A stretch of DNA of 64,000 nucleotides from Vreelandella sedimenti (lineage in GTDB: Bacteria; Pseudomonadota; Gammaproteobacteria; Pseudomonadales; Halomonadaceae), in assembly GCF_013416325.1 (NCBI RefSeq), contig NZ_JACCGK010000020.1:36056-100055 (forward strand), written 5' to 3'. Position 1 is the stretch's first letter. Each line of letters starts with the position of its first letter. The notes under the pieces were generated by a model that worked only from the letters and a program-made list of their open reading frames with translations, was not told the DNA's origin and searched no databases. Of this stretch, positions 41,463 to 50,982 are shown piece after piece. The position numbers and the translations under genes were made by a program.

Positions 41463-41813
41463 TGTGCTATTCCTCATTTTATCTATGGCTGCTTCAACTT
41501 AGCCAACGCGCTTATCAGAGCTTGAATTACGCGATTCGCCCACGACCAGAACCTTACCGCTAGAAGCTAATGAAAACCGCTGAAAAAAGCAGAATATTTC
41601 ATTCGTAAAAACCATTGATTAACCTGATAACAATTTTTCACAGTTCGCCTTTCTAAAAGTAAAAGCCAATCCATTCTACAAAATCGAACAAATAAAGCAA
41701 ATTTAATCAATTTTATCATTTTGTTTGCGCGCTTACTATTGACGCATGTCCTACAAGACATCCAGAAATGACCGAAAAACGGTACATAAACTTTCTATTA
41801 GAGAGCGCCAATC
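41463..41813. other. intergenic region between cytochrome b561 and a small secreted protein gene
   Basis: 351 bases without a convincing gene; a 64-codon minus-strand frame here has neither a good start site nor recognisable sequence. AT-rich from about 41590. Two short palindromes lie near the rightward gene: ATGTC-CTACAA-GACAT (41746-41761), just after TTGACG (41739-41744), and ACCG-AAAAA-CGGT (41771-41783). They could be operator sites. Confidence 0.5.
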
Positions 41814-42092
41814 ATGAAAAAAATGACCCTTATCACCGCTATTGCCATGACATTGACTTCTACTGCCGTTCTAGCTGAACAAGGATCTGGCGAGCTTAAC
41901 CAGATTATTCAGCCTAGCTCTTCAGCGAATCACGGCACTGAAAACGTGTACCTGACACCGGCTGATTTGCCCTTGGTCAACGGCGATGCAAAAAGCAACA
42001 CCGTTGTTGCTCCGAGCTCTCACAACAATCACTCTTCCAGCAATGAAGACCAGATTGCGCTGTCAGATCTGCCTCACCGCAACGCTTCTTGA
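41814..42092 (+). CDS. small secreted protein with an internal duplication
   Basis: 92 residues: signal peptide MKKMTLITAIAMTLTSTAVLA, then a Ser/Asn/His-rich mature part of about 71 residues with no Cys or Trp. Two similar halves can be aligned: IIQPSSSANHGTENVYLTPADLPLVN and VVAPSSHNNHSSSNEDQIALSDLPHRN, sharing PSS-x-NH, a variable linker and L-(T/S)-(P)-x-DLP. GAGAG lies upstream of the ATG and a strong terminator follows, so it looks like a real monocistronic gene. I recognise no family. Confidence 0.7.
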   Translation: MKKMTLITAIAMTLTSTAVLAEQGSGELNQIIQPSSSANHGTENVYLTPADLPLVNGDAKSNTVVAPSSHNNHSSSNEDQIALSDLPHRNAS

Positions 42093-42146
42093 AACAAATA
42101 AGGGCACTGTCTTTGCACAGCATATGACCCATTAGGTTTCAAAAGT

Positions 42147-42180
42147 ACGAAAAACCCACCTTCAAAAGGTGGGTTTTCGT
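42147..42180. terminator. bidirectional terminator between the small secreted gene and metZ
   Basis: AAAACCCACCTT (42151-42162) pairs perfectly with AAGGTGGGTTTT (42166-42177) around a three-base loop; the A/T ends give a U tract both ways. Confidence 0.9.
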
Positions 42181-42206
42181 TACTGTGCAGGATTGCTTAA
42201 CATTTA

Positions 42207-43418
42207 CTAGCCAGCCAGAACATCCAGGCCACGAGCAAGATCGCGCTGGATATCCTGCTGACTTTCAAGCCCTACCGCCACGCGGATCAGCCCTGGCACA
42301 ATACCCGCCGCTTCTTTCTGGGCATCGGACAGACGCCCATGAGTAGTGGTGGCCGGATGAGTAATGGTGGATTTAACGTCACCCAAATTCCCTGTTATCG
42401 AAAGCATTCGGGTTGCATCAATCACCTGCCACGCACCCTCTTGCCCACCTTTCACTTCAAAACCGAGCACCGCGCCAAACCCTTTCTGCTGCTGTTTGGC
42501 CAAAGCATGCTGGGGATGATCTTCAAGGCCACTATAAAACACATGCTTAACCGCCGGATGTGCATCCAGCCAACGCGCCAGGGTCAAGGCGTTTTCACAG
42601 TGGGCTTTCATACGCAGCGACAGGGTTTCCAGGCCCTTGGTAAAAATCCACGCATTGAAGGGGCTCAGGCAAGGCCCGCAGGTTCGCACCACGCCGAACA
42701 CTTCCTCAAGCAGCACATGACTACCTACCACGGCACCACCGACTGCACGGCCTTGTCCGTCTAAATACTTGGTCGCTGAGTGAATTACCAAGTCAGCACC
42801 TAACGCCAAGGGCTGCTGAAGTGCCGGGGTAAGGAAGCAGTTATCTATCGCCAGTAGCGCATCGTGACGTTTTGCCAACGCTGACAGGGACGGAATATCG
42901 GCAATTTCTGACAGCGGATTCGAGGGTGTTTCGGCAAACAGTAGCCGCGTTTTAGGGGTAATTGCCGCTTCCCAGGCTGAGACGTTGGAAAGCTCCACAT
43001 AGCGCGTGGTAATACCCAACTTACCTAGATACTTATCGAACAGACTAACCGTCGAGCCAAATAGCGAACGGGAGGCCACAATCTCATCCCCTGCGGAAAG
43101 TAACGCCAGCGCAGTGGAGAGAATAGCGGACATACCCGAGCTGGTGGCCACACAACGCTCGCCACCCTCAAGGGCCGCCAGGCGGCGCTCAAAGGTATGC
43201 ACGGTCGGGTTGGTAAAGCGCGAGTAGACGTTGCCCGGCTCCTGCCCACCAAATTTACGCGCCGCTTCTGCGGCGCTTTCATAGACAAAGCTTGAGGTCG
43301 GAAAAATAGGCTCCGAGTGCTCCTGCTCGAAGGTGCGCTGATGGCCCGCACGGATAGCCAGCGTCTCTAATGACCACTCATCCTGGTGACCGTCTTCCTG
43401 GTGATTATCATCATGCAT
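42207..43418 (-). CDS. metZ: O-succinylhomoserine sulfhydrylase
   Basis: PLP enzyme making homocysteine directly from O-succinylhomoserine and sulfide. 403 residues. Motifs: FEQEHSEPIFPTSSFVYESA, NVYSRFTNPTVHTFERRLAALEGGE, SSGMSAI, AIDNCFLTPALQQPL and the Schiff-base lysine in HSATKYLDGQGRAVGG. AGGAGAG precedes the ATG. It is the last gene of the long leftward cluster, 12 bases after purF, an order shared with pseudomonads. The succinyl preference is inferred from that synteny. Confidence 0.92.
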   Translation of the reverse strand: MHDDNHQEDGHQDEWSLETLAIRAGHQRTFEQEHSEPIFPTSSFVYESAAEAARKFGGQEPGNVYSRFTNPTVHTFERRLAALEGGERCVATSSGMSAILSTALALLSAGDEIVASRSLFGSTVSLFDKYLGKLGITTRYVELSNVSAWEAAITPKTRLLFAETPSNPLSEIADIPSLSALAKRHDALLAIDNCFLTPALQQPLALGADLVIHSATKYLDGQGRAVGGAVVGSHVLLEEVFGVVRTCGPCLSPFNAWIFTKGLETLSLRMKAHCENALTLARWLDAHPAVKHVFYSGLEDHPQHALAKQQQKGFGAVLGFEVKGGQEGAWQVIDATRMLSITGNLGDVKSTITHPATTTHGRLSDAQKEAAGIVPGLIRVAVGLESQQDIQRDLARGLDVLAG

Positions 43419-43430
43419 AAGACTTCTCTC

Positions 43431-44951
43431 CTAATCGTCCAGGTCATCGTCCTGATTGTGCATATCGACCAGGGCATGATCGCCAGCGCTTTGATCTTTG
43501 GCGGAATCATTACGGCTAGCTTCCAAGGCGGCCAGGTAGGCGTCGTCGATATCACCAGTCACGTAATTGCCGTCAAACACCGAGCAATCAAACTCTTCCA
43601 TTTCCGGGTTCACTTCGCGGCAGGCCGCTTTTAGATCTTCCAGATTCTGATAGAAGATACGGTCAGCGCCAATCAAATCCCCTACTTCCTCTTCGCTGCG
43701 TCCATGAGCAATCAGCTCAGACGCTGCAGGCATATCGATGCCATACACGTTGGGGAAACGTACCGGGGGCGCCGCTGACGCAAAATAGACCTTGCGTGCC
43801 CCGGCATCGCGGGCCATTTGAATGATCTGCTTACAGGTCGTGCCGCGCACAATGGAGTCGTCCACCAGCAAAACGTTTTTGCCTTTAAACTCAACGTCTA
43901 TAGCATTGAGCTTTTGGCGTACCGATTTTTTACGCTGAGTTTGCCCCGGCATAATAAAGGTACGGCCAATATAGCGGTTCTTCATGAACCCTTCGCGGTA
44001 GGTCACCCCGAGGTGCTGCGCCATTTCAAGAGCGGAGGTACGCGACGTATCAGGGATCGGGATGACCACGTCGATATCGTGATCCGGCCACTCGTTGAGA
44101 ATGCGATCCCCCAGCTTGCGCCCCATCTGCATACGGGTGCCGTAAACATAGGCGCCGTCCAACAGCGAATCGGGACGCGCTAGATAAACGTGCTCAAAGA
44201 TACACGAACGTAGCTCGGGGCGGTCAGCGCATACCTGGGTGTGAATATTGCCTTCAATGTCGACAAAGATGGCTTCGCCAGGCGATAAGTCACGCTCCAG
44301 TTCAAAACCGCCCACATCCAAGGCGACGGATTCGGAGGCGATCATCACCGCCTGCCCGCTCTCCTCTTCGCGGGTACCAAATACCACGGGGCGAATACCG
44401 AAGGGGTCGCGGAACGCCACCATGCCAAAGCCGTTAATAATCGCGACAGCGGCATAACCACCCTTACAGCGACGGTGAACACGGCGAACGGCGTCGAAGA
44501 TATCTTCGGCTTCCAGGTGCAAACCCTGCTTGCCCAGCTCGTGAGCGAAGACGTTGAGCAGTACTTCAGAATCGGAGCTGGTGTTAATATGACGCAGATC
44601 GGTAGAGAACAGCTCCTGCTTTAACTGCTCAGAGTTGGTCAGGTTGCCGTTATGCGCCAGTGCAATACCATAAGGAGAGTTAACATAGAACGGCTGTGAC
44701 TCAGCTTCACTTGAAGAACCTGCCGTCGGGTAACGCACGTGACCAATGCCTAGATTACCTTTTAGGCGGGCCATATGACGGGTGTGAAACACATCACGTA
44801 CCAAGCCGTTACTCTTGCGCAGTAAGAAGCGTCCCTCGCTCCATGTCATCATGCCGGCAGCGTCCTGGCCACGATGCTGAAGTACGGTCAGGGCATCGTA
44901 GATTCCCTGATTTACCGCCTGCTTGCCCAGAAGGCCCACTATACCGCACAT
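43431..44951 (-). CDS. purF: amidophosphoribosyltransferase
   Basis: First committed step of purine synthesis, PRPP + glutamine to phosphoribosylamine. The N-terminal glutaminase starts MCGIVGLLG with nucleophile Cys2 after Met removal; HVRYPTAGSS and AHNGNLTN follow. The C-terminal transferase has VIPIPDTSRTSALEMA and the PRPP loop VLLVDDSIVRGTTCKQII. 506 residues. A last ~40-residue acidic/Asp-rich tail (HNQDDDLDD) is typical of this lineage. GAGGT precedes the ATG; cvpA is upstream, as in E. coli. Confidence 0.97.
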   Translation of the reverse strand: MCGIVGLLGKQAVNQGIYDALTVLQHRGQDAAGMMTWSEGRFLLRKSNGLVRDVFHTRHMARLKGNLGIGHVRYPTAGSSSEAESQPFYVNSPYGIALAHNGNLTNSEQLKQELFSTDLRHINTSSDSEVLLNVFAHELGKQGLHLEAEDIFDAVRRVHRRCKGGYAAVAIINGFGMVAFRDPFGIRPVVFGTREEESGQAVMIASESVALDVGGFELERDLSPGEAIFVDIEGNIHTQVCADRPELRSCIFEHVYLARPDSLLDGAYVYGTRMQMGRKLGDRILNEWPDHDIDVVIPIPDTSRTSALEMAQHLGVTYREGFMKNRYIGRTFIMPGQTQRKKSVRQKLNAIDVEFKGKNVLLVDDSIVRGTTCKQIIQMARDAGARKVYFASAAPPVRFPNVYGIDMPAASELIAHGRSEEEVGDLIGADRIFYQNLEDLKAACREVNPEMEEFDCSVFDGNYVTGDIDDAYLAALEASRNDSAKDQSAGDHALVDMHNQDDDLDD

Positions 44952-45038
44952 TCACGTTACCTCACTTAATGCCATGGCTTACCTAAGTCACATACCTAAG
45001 AAAGCCCGAACGTTCGTAGAATCGACTTCAGTAGCAGG

Positions 45039-45614
45039 TCAATCACCTGCCGGGATAACCTCACGCTCCGTCGCACTAGGCAGACGCAGCTCAGGTAGAG
45101 ATATGTCGCGCAGCGACGATGGCGCCTCCGGCAGCTCACGATCCCACTGATCTAATTGGCTCACCGCCCAATCGCGCAGTTGAATAAAGGTCGATCGCAG
45201 CTCGGCTTGTTGCCATGCCTGCAGTTCCGCCAGCGGCGTGAGGGTAATCAGCACGGTAGCAATAAGCAAAATAACCGCCCCACGAGCAACACCAAAAGCC
45301 GCCCCCGCCACACGGTTCAAAAGCCCCATGCCTACCCACTCAATCGCCGCATGCACCAAGCGAATGACTATGCCGCAAAGCAAAATAACGGCAAAGATCA
45401 CCAGTATAAAAGCGAGCACTAGGCGGGCATCAAAGCTATCGATAAACCCGCTCATCAGTTCGGCCACCGGTTCGGCGAGTACTCGGGCAACCATTAAGGC
45501 AACGACCCAGGCGGCCAAACCCAATGCCTCGCGAACAAATCCCCGGACGAATCCGGCTAGCATTGATAGCGCCAGCACGGCCAAGAACACCGCATCAATC
45601 CAGGTTAATGCCAT
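45039..45614 (-). CDS. cvpA: CvpA family membrane protein
   Basis: 191 residues with four hydrophobic segments (TWIDAVFLAVLALSMLAGFVRGFVREALGLAAWVVAL at the N-terminus is the family signature). E. coli CvpA is needed for colicin V export and envelope stress tolerance; its biochemical role is unsettled. It starts three bases after the SPOR gene's stop and lies 87 bases before purF, the standard cvpA-purF order. Confidence 0.92.
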   Translation of the reverse strand: MALTWIDAVFLAVLALSMLAGFVRGFVREALGLAAWVVALMVARVLAEPVAELMSGFIDSFDARLVLAFILVIFAVILLCGIVIRLVHAAIEWVGMGLLNRVAGAAFGVARGAVILLIATVLITLTPLAELQAWQQAELRSTFIQLRDWAVSQLDQWDRELPEAPSSLRDISLPELRLPSATEREVIPAGD

Positions 45615-45617
45615 CGT

Positions 45618-46340
45618 TTAGTCTCTTACCCGAACAAGCAGGCCCTGCACATTGGCCCGCTCTTTAATCGAGGACATGGCAGACTCCCCCTCCTCAGAAG
45701 TGGCATAAGGGCCCACAAAGACGGTGGTCATATTGTTATCGCGCTCACGCTGATAAACAGTAAACCCTTCACCCGAAAGCTGCTCGCTAAGGCGCTGCGC
45801 ATTACCGGGCTCTCCAAAGCTGCCGACTTGCACCGCCCACTCTCCCTGAGCGCTTGCTGAGGGGGTGGGTGAGCTAGATGAGGAGCTTTGCGATGAACGT
45901 TGTGAAGAGCCCTGTGAAGAGCCTTCACTGCTGCTTTGACCGCTGCCACTATTGCTGGCAATCAGGTCAGCAATAGGGTCGCTATCGGAGGTCGCCGGCC
46001 CTTCATCCGGTTCACTGGATCCCGCCGCTTCGGGACTGGAGGGCGACTGATTAGAAGCAGCAATTTGATCGGTTTCCGGCAACCTCGGATCGACATCGAT
46101 AGGCACATCGCCCTCTTCATTACGAGGCGATGACGATAGCGATGGCTCGCCGATGGTTGAAGGCCTTTCCGGTGCAGGAACGTCACGGCGCTCCACTTCA
46201 ACGGGTTGCTCGATCACAAAGTTCGGCTGGGGACGTTCTTCCCTTGGTGCGGGGTCGCTCATTAGCCACGGCACAAAGATCGCCAGTAGCGCGAGTAGAA
46301 TCACAATACCGCTAATGCGTTCCGTTTTACCGTATTTCAT
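45618..46340 (-). CDS. SPOR domain cell-division protein (DedD-like)
   Basis: 240 residues from ATG 46340 (MKYGKTERISG; GGAG upstream). A short cytosolic stretch and one membrane segment (GIVILLALLAIFVPWLM) are followed by a long disordered Pro/Ser/Glu-rich linker, with Ser-Gln-rich repeats (SSEGSSQGSSQRSSQSSSS), and a C-terminal SPOR domain (about 165-240: WAVQVGSFGEPGNAQRLSEQL ... VFVGPYATSEEGESAM) that binds denuded septal peptidoglycan. Position between folC and cvpA is that of dedD in E. coli. Its first 14 bases overlap the end of folC. Confidence 0.88.
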   Translation of the reverse strand: MKYGKTERISGIVILLALLAIFVPWLMSDPAPREERPQPNFVIEQPVEVERRDVPAPERPSTIGEPSLSSSPRNEEGDVPIDVDPRLPETDQIAASNQSPSSPEAAGSSEPDEGPATSDSDPIADLIASNSGSGQSSSEGSSQGSSQRSSQSSSSSSPTPSASAQGEWAVQVGSFGEPGNAQRLSEQLSGEGFTVYQRERDNNMTTVFVGPYATSEEGESAMSSIKERANVQGLLVRVRD

Positions 46341-47670
46341 TTCCGTCTCCATCAAGCGACGCAGCGCCTGTTGGCAGTGGCCGAGCTAACAGTGCCGCTA
46401 CTGTAAAGAACGACCCGGTGGCCAAGACACGATCATTGGGCGTTAACACCTGAGCCAGCCAATCGACGCCTACTTGCGGCGAATCAGCACTAAAATGCAC
46501 CCGCCCTCCCTGAGCTATAATACGTTGCGACAACTCGCTTGCCTGGCAACCTCGCTCCCCGCTCAGCGACACGCACACCCAATCACTAATGCGAGACGCT
46601 AACGCCTGTATGACACCGTCTATATCCTTATCATTCAACATGCCAATTAGGCCCCACTGCCGACCACCTTCCGGAGGTTGCGGCAAATGGCGAACAACAT
46701 ACTCGGCAGCATGAGGATTATGACCTACATCCAGGCACCAAGGCCCTACCCATTGCAGCCGCCCCGGCAACTGAACAGACCTCAACGCAGTTTGCACGAG
46801 CACTGTTTCCAACCCAAGCCCTGCAAGCACAAGCGCCTGCAAGGCCGTGGCGGCGTTATCGATAGGCAGCCCCGGCTCGGGAAGTTCGTCAATCACAATG
46901 CGTTGACCATCCGGATGCTGTCCCTGCCAGCGCCATCGAGAAGGCTCAGAGGCCATCGCCTGATGGGCAAATTGCTGGCCCAAACAAAACATAGGCGCCG
47001 CTAGCACCTGGGCACATTCAGCGACACTGGAAGGTAACGTTTGGCTACCGAGCACGGCAGGACGATTGGCACGAAAAATACCGGCTTTTTCACGTCCAAT
47101 CTGAGCTAAATCGGTGCCTAAAAAGTTAGCGTGATCCTGAGCAATAGTGGTAACAATGGCCACGTCCGCATCAATAATATTGACCGCATCAAGTCGACCA
47201 CCCAGTCCCACCTCTAGTACCGCAAGATCAAGCGTTGCATTGGACAAGCACCACAGACCGCACAGTGTCCCCGCTTCAAAATAGGTCAGACTGATTTCAC
47301 TGCCCTGCAATCGCGCCTGCTCAACCTGCTCAAAGCCTTGCACCAGCAGTTGGTCGTCGGCTTCCTGGCCGTCGATTTTAACGCGTTCGTTGTAGCGCAA
47401 TAAATGAGGAGAAGTGTAGGTACCCACTCGCCAACCATGGGCACGGGCAACGCTATCAATCATGGCAAGGGTTGAGCCCTTGCCGTTGGTGCCTGCTACC
47501 GTAATAACGCGGGGGGCGATGGGGCTTGAAAGCAGCCCCATCCGTTTAGCCACCTGCGAGACCCGCTCCAGGCCCATATCAATCCCTACCGGATGCAGTG
47601 TTTCCAAATGCTGGAGCCACTGTTGCAAAGAGTAGAGCGGCACAGAAGGTGTCTGTAGAGAGTCAGGCAT
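46327..47670 (-). CDS. folC: bifunctional folylpolyglutamate/dihydrofolate synthase
   Basis: ATP-dependent addition of glutamate to dihydropteroate and to tetrahydrofolates. P-loop VAGTNGKGSTLAMID, TSPHLLRYNERVKIDG, TYFEAGTL, VLEVGLGGRLDAVNIID, and the C-terminal GPWCLDVGHNPHAAEYVV. Start ATG 47670 (MPDSLQTPSV), giving 447 residues; the open frame upstream lies inside accD and has no homology. The start overlaps the accD stop by eight bases (ATGCCTGA), so coupling is likely. Confidence 0.95.
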   Translation of the reverse strand: MPDSLQTPSVPLYSLQQWLQHLETLHPVGIDMGLERVSQVAKRMGLLSSPIAPRVITVAGTNGKGSTLAMIDSVARAHGWRVGTYTSPHLLRYNERVKIDGQEADDQLLVQGFEQVEQARLQGSEISLTYFEAGTLCGLWCLSNATLDLAVLEVGLGGRLDAVNIIDADVAIVTTIAQDHANFLGTDLAQIGREKAGIFRANRPAVLGSQTLPSSVAECAQVLAAPMFCLGQQFAHQAMASEPSRWRWQGQHPDGQRIVIDELPEPGLPIDNAATALQALVLAGLGLETVLVQTALRSVQLPGRLQWVGPWCLDVGHNPHAAEYVVRHLPQPPEGGRQWGLIGMLNDKDIDGVIQALASRISDWVCVSLSGERGCQASELSQRIIAQGGRVHFSADSPQVGVDWLAQVLTPNDRVLATGSFFTVAALLARPLPTGAASLDGDGNEIR

Positions 47671-48682
47671 TGCGCGAATGGTCATCACTCTTAACGAAAG
47701 TGGTGTCCTTCTGAGGCGCCTCAACTTTCTCAAACGTGACGTCAGCGGTTTCCGCCAAGGTATCTTCCTCAACGATAGGCTCAACGACCTCAGCATCATC
47801 AGGATTGATCGAACTCACCGGCGTTGCGTCATGGTGGGTTAACTTACGCAGCACACTACCCACGCGGGCACGCATTTCATGTCGATGAAGAATCATGTCG
47901 ACGGTACCGTGTTCAAGCAGAAACTCGCTGCGCTGGAACCCTTCTGGCAAGGTTTCACGCACCGTTTGCTCGATGACCCTGGGGCCTGCAAAACCAATCA
48001 AGGCATTGGGTTCGGCAATATTCAAGTCACCCAACATGGCTAGTGAGGCTGAAACACCGCCAAAGACGGGATCTGTGAGCACAGAAATATACGGCACACC
48101 CGCTTGTTTGAGCTTTTCAAGCGCGGCGGATGTTTTAGCCATCTGCATCAAAGAGAAGAGCGCTTCCTGCATGCGTGCACCACCGGAAGCGGCAAAGCAC
48201 ACCAGCGGGATGTTTTCTTCCAGCGCCAAGGAAGCGGCCCGAACAAATTTCTCGCCGACCACTGCCCCCATTGAGCCGCCCATAAAGGTGAACTCAAAGG
48301 CAACGGCAACGACCGGAAGACCATCCAACTCACCGCGCATAGCGACCAGCGCATCTTTCTCGCCAGTATCTTTTTGCGCCGCGGTCAGGCGGTCTTTGTA
48401 TTTTTTAGAGTCGCGAAACTTCAACCGATCATTGGGTTCGATTTCCGCCGCGATCTCTTCGCGTCCTGCTTTATCCAAGAACCAGTCCAAGCGTTTGCGT
48501 GCCGTCAAGCGCAGATGGTGATCGCACTTGGGACAGACGCTGTTATGTTTCTCTAGCTCAGGGAGGTAGAGAACCGCTTCGCACTTGGGACATTTACGCC
48601 AGAGGCCGTCGGGCACGCTAGCGCGACGGTCTTTACGCTGGATGCGACCCATGGAGGGTACGATCTTGTCTAACCAGCTCAT
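47663..48682 (-). CDS. accD: acetyl-CoA carboxylase, carboxyltransferase subunit beta
   Basis: Zinc-finger subunit of the carboxyltransferase that makes malonyl-CoA. Start ATG 48682 (MSWLDKIVPSM, the family N-terminus), 339 residues. The four zinc ligands are in CPKCEAVLYLPELEKHNSVCPKC (about 27-49). Crotonase-type core: FEFTFMGGSMGAVVGEKF, ASGGARMQE, LTDPVFGGVSASLAMLGD, EPNALIGFAGPRVIEQT. The last ~50 residues are an acidic, variable tail. Order trpA-accD-folC is conserved in pseudomonads. Confidence 0.96.
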   Translation of the reverse strand: MSWLDKIVPSMGRIQRKDRRASVPDGLWRKCPKCEAVLYLPELEKHNSVCPKCDHHLRLTARKRLDWFLDKAGREEIAAEIEPNDRLKFRDSKKYKDRLTAAQKDTGEKDALVAMRGELDGLPVVAVAFEFTFMGGSMGAVVGEKFVRAASLALEENIPLVCFAASGGARMQEALFSLMQMAKTSAALEKLKQAGVPYISVLTDPVFGGVSASLAMLGDLNIAEPNALIGFAGPRVIEQTVRETLPEGFQRSEFLLEHGTVDMILHRHEMRARVGSVLRKLTHHDATPVSSINPDDAEVVEPIVEEDTLAETADVTFEKVEAPQKDTTFVKSDDHSRNA

Positions 48683-48776
48683 ATCAAAAAGGCTTCCGTT
48701 ATACGTCAACGCCTGGCAGAACCAGGCTCGATGAGTGTCGTGAATCTATTCAGTATAGGCGATAAAGCAATTCGCT

Positions 48777-49580
48777 TTAGGCATCCATCGCCGTACGCAT
48801 CTCTGCTAATACACTTTTCAACTGGCCCGCAATGGTTTCCGGCGCATCGACACTTTCAGCGATGCGATTAACCAAAGCGCTACCTACAATCACACCATCG
48901 GCGACTTTAGCTACTTCAGCGGCCGTCACACCATCGCGGATGCCGAAACCAACACATAGCGGCAAATCGGTCATTCCCCGCAGCGGCGCCAAATGCTCGG
49001 CCACATCGTCTGCGTTCAGGGTGGCGGCACCGGTCACGCCTTTCAGCGAAACGTAGTAGAGGTAGCCCTCGCCATGGGCGCATATTGTAGCGGCACGCTG
49101 GTTAGAAGTGGTAGGCGCAACCAAAAAAATCGCCGCTAAATCCCGCGATTTCAGCAGCGGCCCAATCTCTTCGGCCTCTTCAGGCGGCATATCTACAATC
49201 AGCACACCGTCAACGCCCACGCTGGCAGCTTGATCGGCAAAGTTTTCGTAGCCAATTCGCTCAATCGGATTCAAGTAGCCCATCAACACAACCGGTGTCG
49301 TGGTATCGGTTTGGCGGAACTCTTTGACCATCTGCATAAGGTCGACCAGCCGTGTGCCCTGCTTTAACGCACGCTCACAGGCTTTTTGAATGACCGGGCC
49401 ATCCGCCATGGGGTCGGAAAAAGGCACGCCTAGCTCAATCACATCGGCACCTGCTTCCACCAGAGCATGCATAAAACCAACGGTGTACTGAGGTGCTGGA
49501 TCACCTGCGGTGATGTAAGGGATCAGGGCCTTGCGGCCCTGCTGCTTAAGTTCACTGAAACGCTGATCAATACGGTTCAT
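48777..49580 (-). CDS. trpA: tryptophan synthase alpha chain
   Basis: Cleaves indole-3-glycerol phosphate to indole and G3P. Motifs: PYITAGDPAP, ELGVPFSDPMADGPVIQ (catalytic Glu and Asp), VLMGYLNPIERIGYE, GVDGVLIVDMPPEEA, VGFGIRDGVTAAEVAKVADGVIVGSAL. 267 residues. AAGGG before the ATG; 24 bases after trpB. The gap to accD (94 bp) holds a GCCTGG/CCAGGC stem with no T tract. Confidence 0.97.
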   Translation of the reverse strand: MNRIDQRFSELKQQGRKALIPYITAGDPAPQYTVGFMHALVEAGADVIELGVPFSDPMADGPVIQKACERALKQGTRLVDLMQMVKEFRQTDTTTPVVLMGYLNPIERIGYENFADQAASVGVDGVLIVDMPPEEAEEIGPLLKSRDLAAIFLVAPTTSNQRAATICAHGEGYLYYVSLKGVTGAATLNADDVAEHLAPLRGMTDLPLCVGFGIRDGVTAAEVAKVADGVIVGSALVNRIAESVDAPETIAGQLKSVLAEMRTAMDA

Positions 49581-49604
49581 GCTCGCCCTTAAAAAAAGCT
49601 GACC

Positions 49605-50846
49605 TTAAAATTCGATGCCATCAACCTTAGCAACGGTCATGATGTCTTTGTCGCCACGCCCGGAGAGGTTAACCACGATATGCTGGTCAGGACGCATGGT
49701 AGGCGCCAACACCTTGGCATGGGCCAGCGCATGGGCCGACTCAAGGGCCGGCATAATGCCCTCCATGTGGGTCAGCTCGCGAAACGCTTCGAGCACTTCC
49801 TTATCGTTAGCGGCCACATAGGAAACCCGCCCCACGTCTTTCCAAAGCGCGTGTTCGGGGCCTACGCCAGGGTAATCCAGGCCAGCTGAAATGGAGTGCG
49901 TATCCGACACCTGCCCGGCTTCATCTGACATTAAGTAGGTGCGATTACCGTGGAGCACGCCGCGCGGCGCATTGGATGCCAGCGGTGCTGCGTGGCGGCC
50001 GGTTTCGACGCCATCGCCACCGGCCTCCACGCCATACATAGCCACGTCGTCATCTTCCACAAAGGGATAGAACAGACCCAAGGCGTTAGAGCCACCGCCC
50101 ACACAGGCAATCAGTGCGTCAGGTAGACGGCCGATTTGCTCAAGCGACTGGCGGCGCGCTTCACGCCCTACCACCGCGTTGAAATCGCGCACCAGCAGCG
50201 GATAAGGGTGCGGGCCCGCCACGGTACCGATGATATAGAAGGTGTTGTCAACGTTGGTGACCCAGTCACGCAGCGCTTCGTTCATGGCATCTTTGAGAGT
50301 GCGGGTACCGGACTCTACCGGAATGACCCGAGCGCCCAATAGGCGCATACGGTAAACGTTTAGCTTTTGGCGCTGTACGTCTTCAGCCCCCATATACACG
50401 TCACACTCAAGCCCTAGGCGAGCGGCCACAGTCGCCGAGGCAACGCCATGCTGGCCCGCCCCGGTTTCAGCGATAATACGTGGCTTGCCGGTTTTTTTGG
50501 CCAGCAGTGCCTGACCAATGGTGTTGTTTACCTTGTGAGCACCGGTATGATTCAGATCTTCCCGCTTCAACCAAATCTGCGCCCCCCCAAGACTCGCTGA
50601 CCAGCGTTTAGCGTGGTAGAGCGGCGATGGACGTCCCACATAGTGGGCAAGATCGTAGTCAAACTCGGCCTGAAAGTCGGGATCATCACGCAGGCTTAAG
50701 TACGTTTTCTCCAACTCTTCCAACGCAAAGCTCAGGGTTTCTGACACAAACCGACCACCGTAAGGGCCAAAATGACCACGGGCATCCGGCATTCGGGTCA
50801 AATCACTGAACTTGGTTTTGGGTGTAGGCGTCGCAGAAACAGTCAC
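49605..50846 (-). CDS. trpB: tryptophan synthase beta chain
   Basis: PLP enzyme joining indole and serine. PLP lysine is in LKREDLNHTGAHKVNNTIGQ; other motifs are ETGAGQHGVA, EVGGDGVETG-type AYGVEAGGDGVETGRHAAPL, GVGPEHALWKDVGR and the phosphate-binding CVGGGSNALG. 413 residues, with a ~20-residue N-terminal extension. It starts at GTG 50846 with GAGG eight bases upstream. It is separated from trpF by 136 bp in which I see no leader peptide or attenuator. Confidence 0.97.
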   Translation of the reverse strand: MTVSATPTPKTKFSDLTRMPDARGHFGPYGGRFVSETLSFALEELEKTYLSLRDDPDFQAEFDYDLAHYVGRPSPLYHAKRWSASLGGAQIWLKREDLNHTGAHKVNNTIGQALLAKKTGKPRIIAETGAGQHGVASATVAARLGLECDVYMGAEDVQRQKLNVYRMRLLGARVIPVESGTRTLKDAMNEALRDWVTNVDNTFYIIGTVAGPHPYPLLVRDFNAVVGREARRQSLEQIGRLPDALIACVGGGSNALGLFYPFVEDDDVAMYGVEAGGDGVETGRHAAPLASNAPRGVLHGNRTYLMSDEAGQVSDTHSISAGLDYPGVGPEHALWKDVGRVSYVAANDKEVLEAFRELTHMEGIMPALESAHALAHAKVLAPTMRPDQHIVVNLSGRGDKDIMTVAKVDGIEF

Positions 50847-50982
50847 AGGGATACCTCACAAGATCGCCAGAGCAGGCAAACAATAAATGAATCGACGTAA
50901 ACACGTAGCTCGATAAAATACCCATAAGCAATACGCATAAATTACACAAAAACTAGGCTTACATAAACTTATCCGGGAAACG

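Noticed and set aside
41567..41761. 64-codon minus-strand frame upstream of cytochrome b561
   Set aside because: No ribosome site and no recognisable sequence; it covers AT-rich intergenic DNA where chance frames are expected to look hydrophobic or basic.
50847..50982. Tryptophan leader peptide or attenuator before trpBA
   Set aside because: No short frame with tandem Trp codons and no terminator-like stem with a T tract were found.
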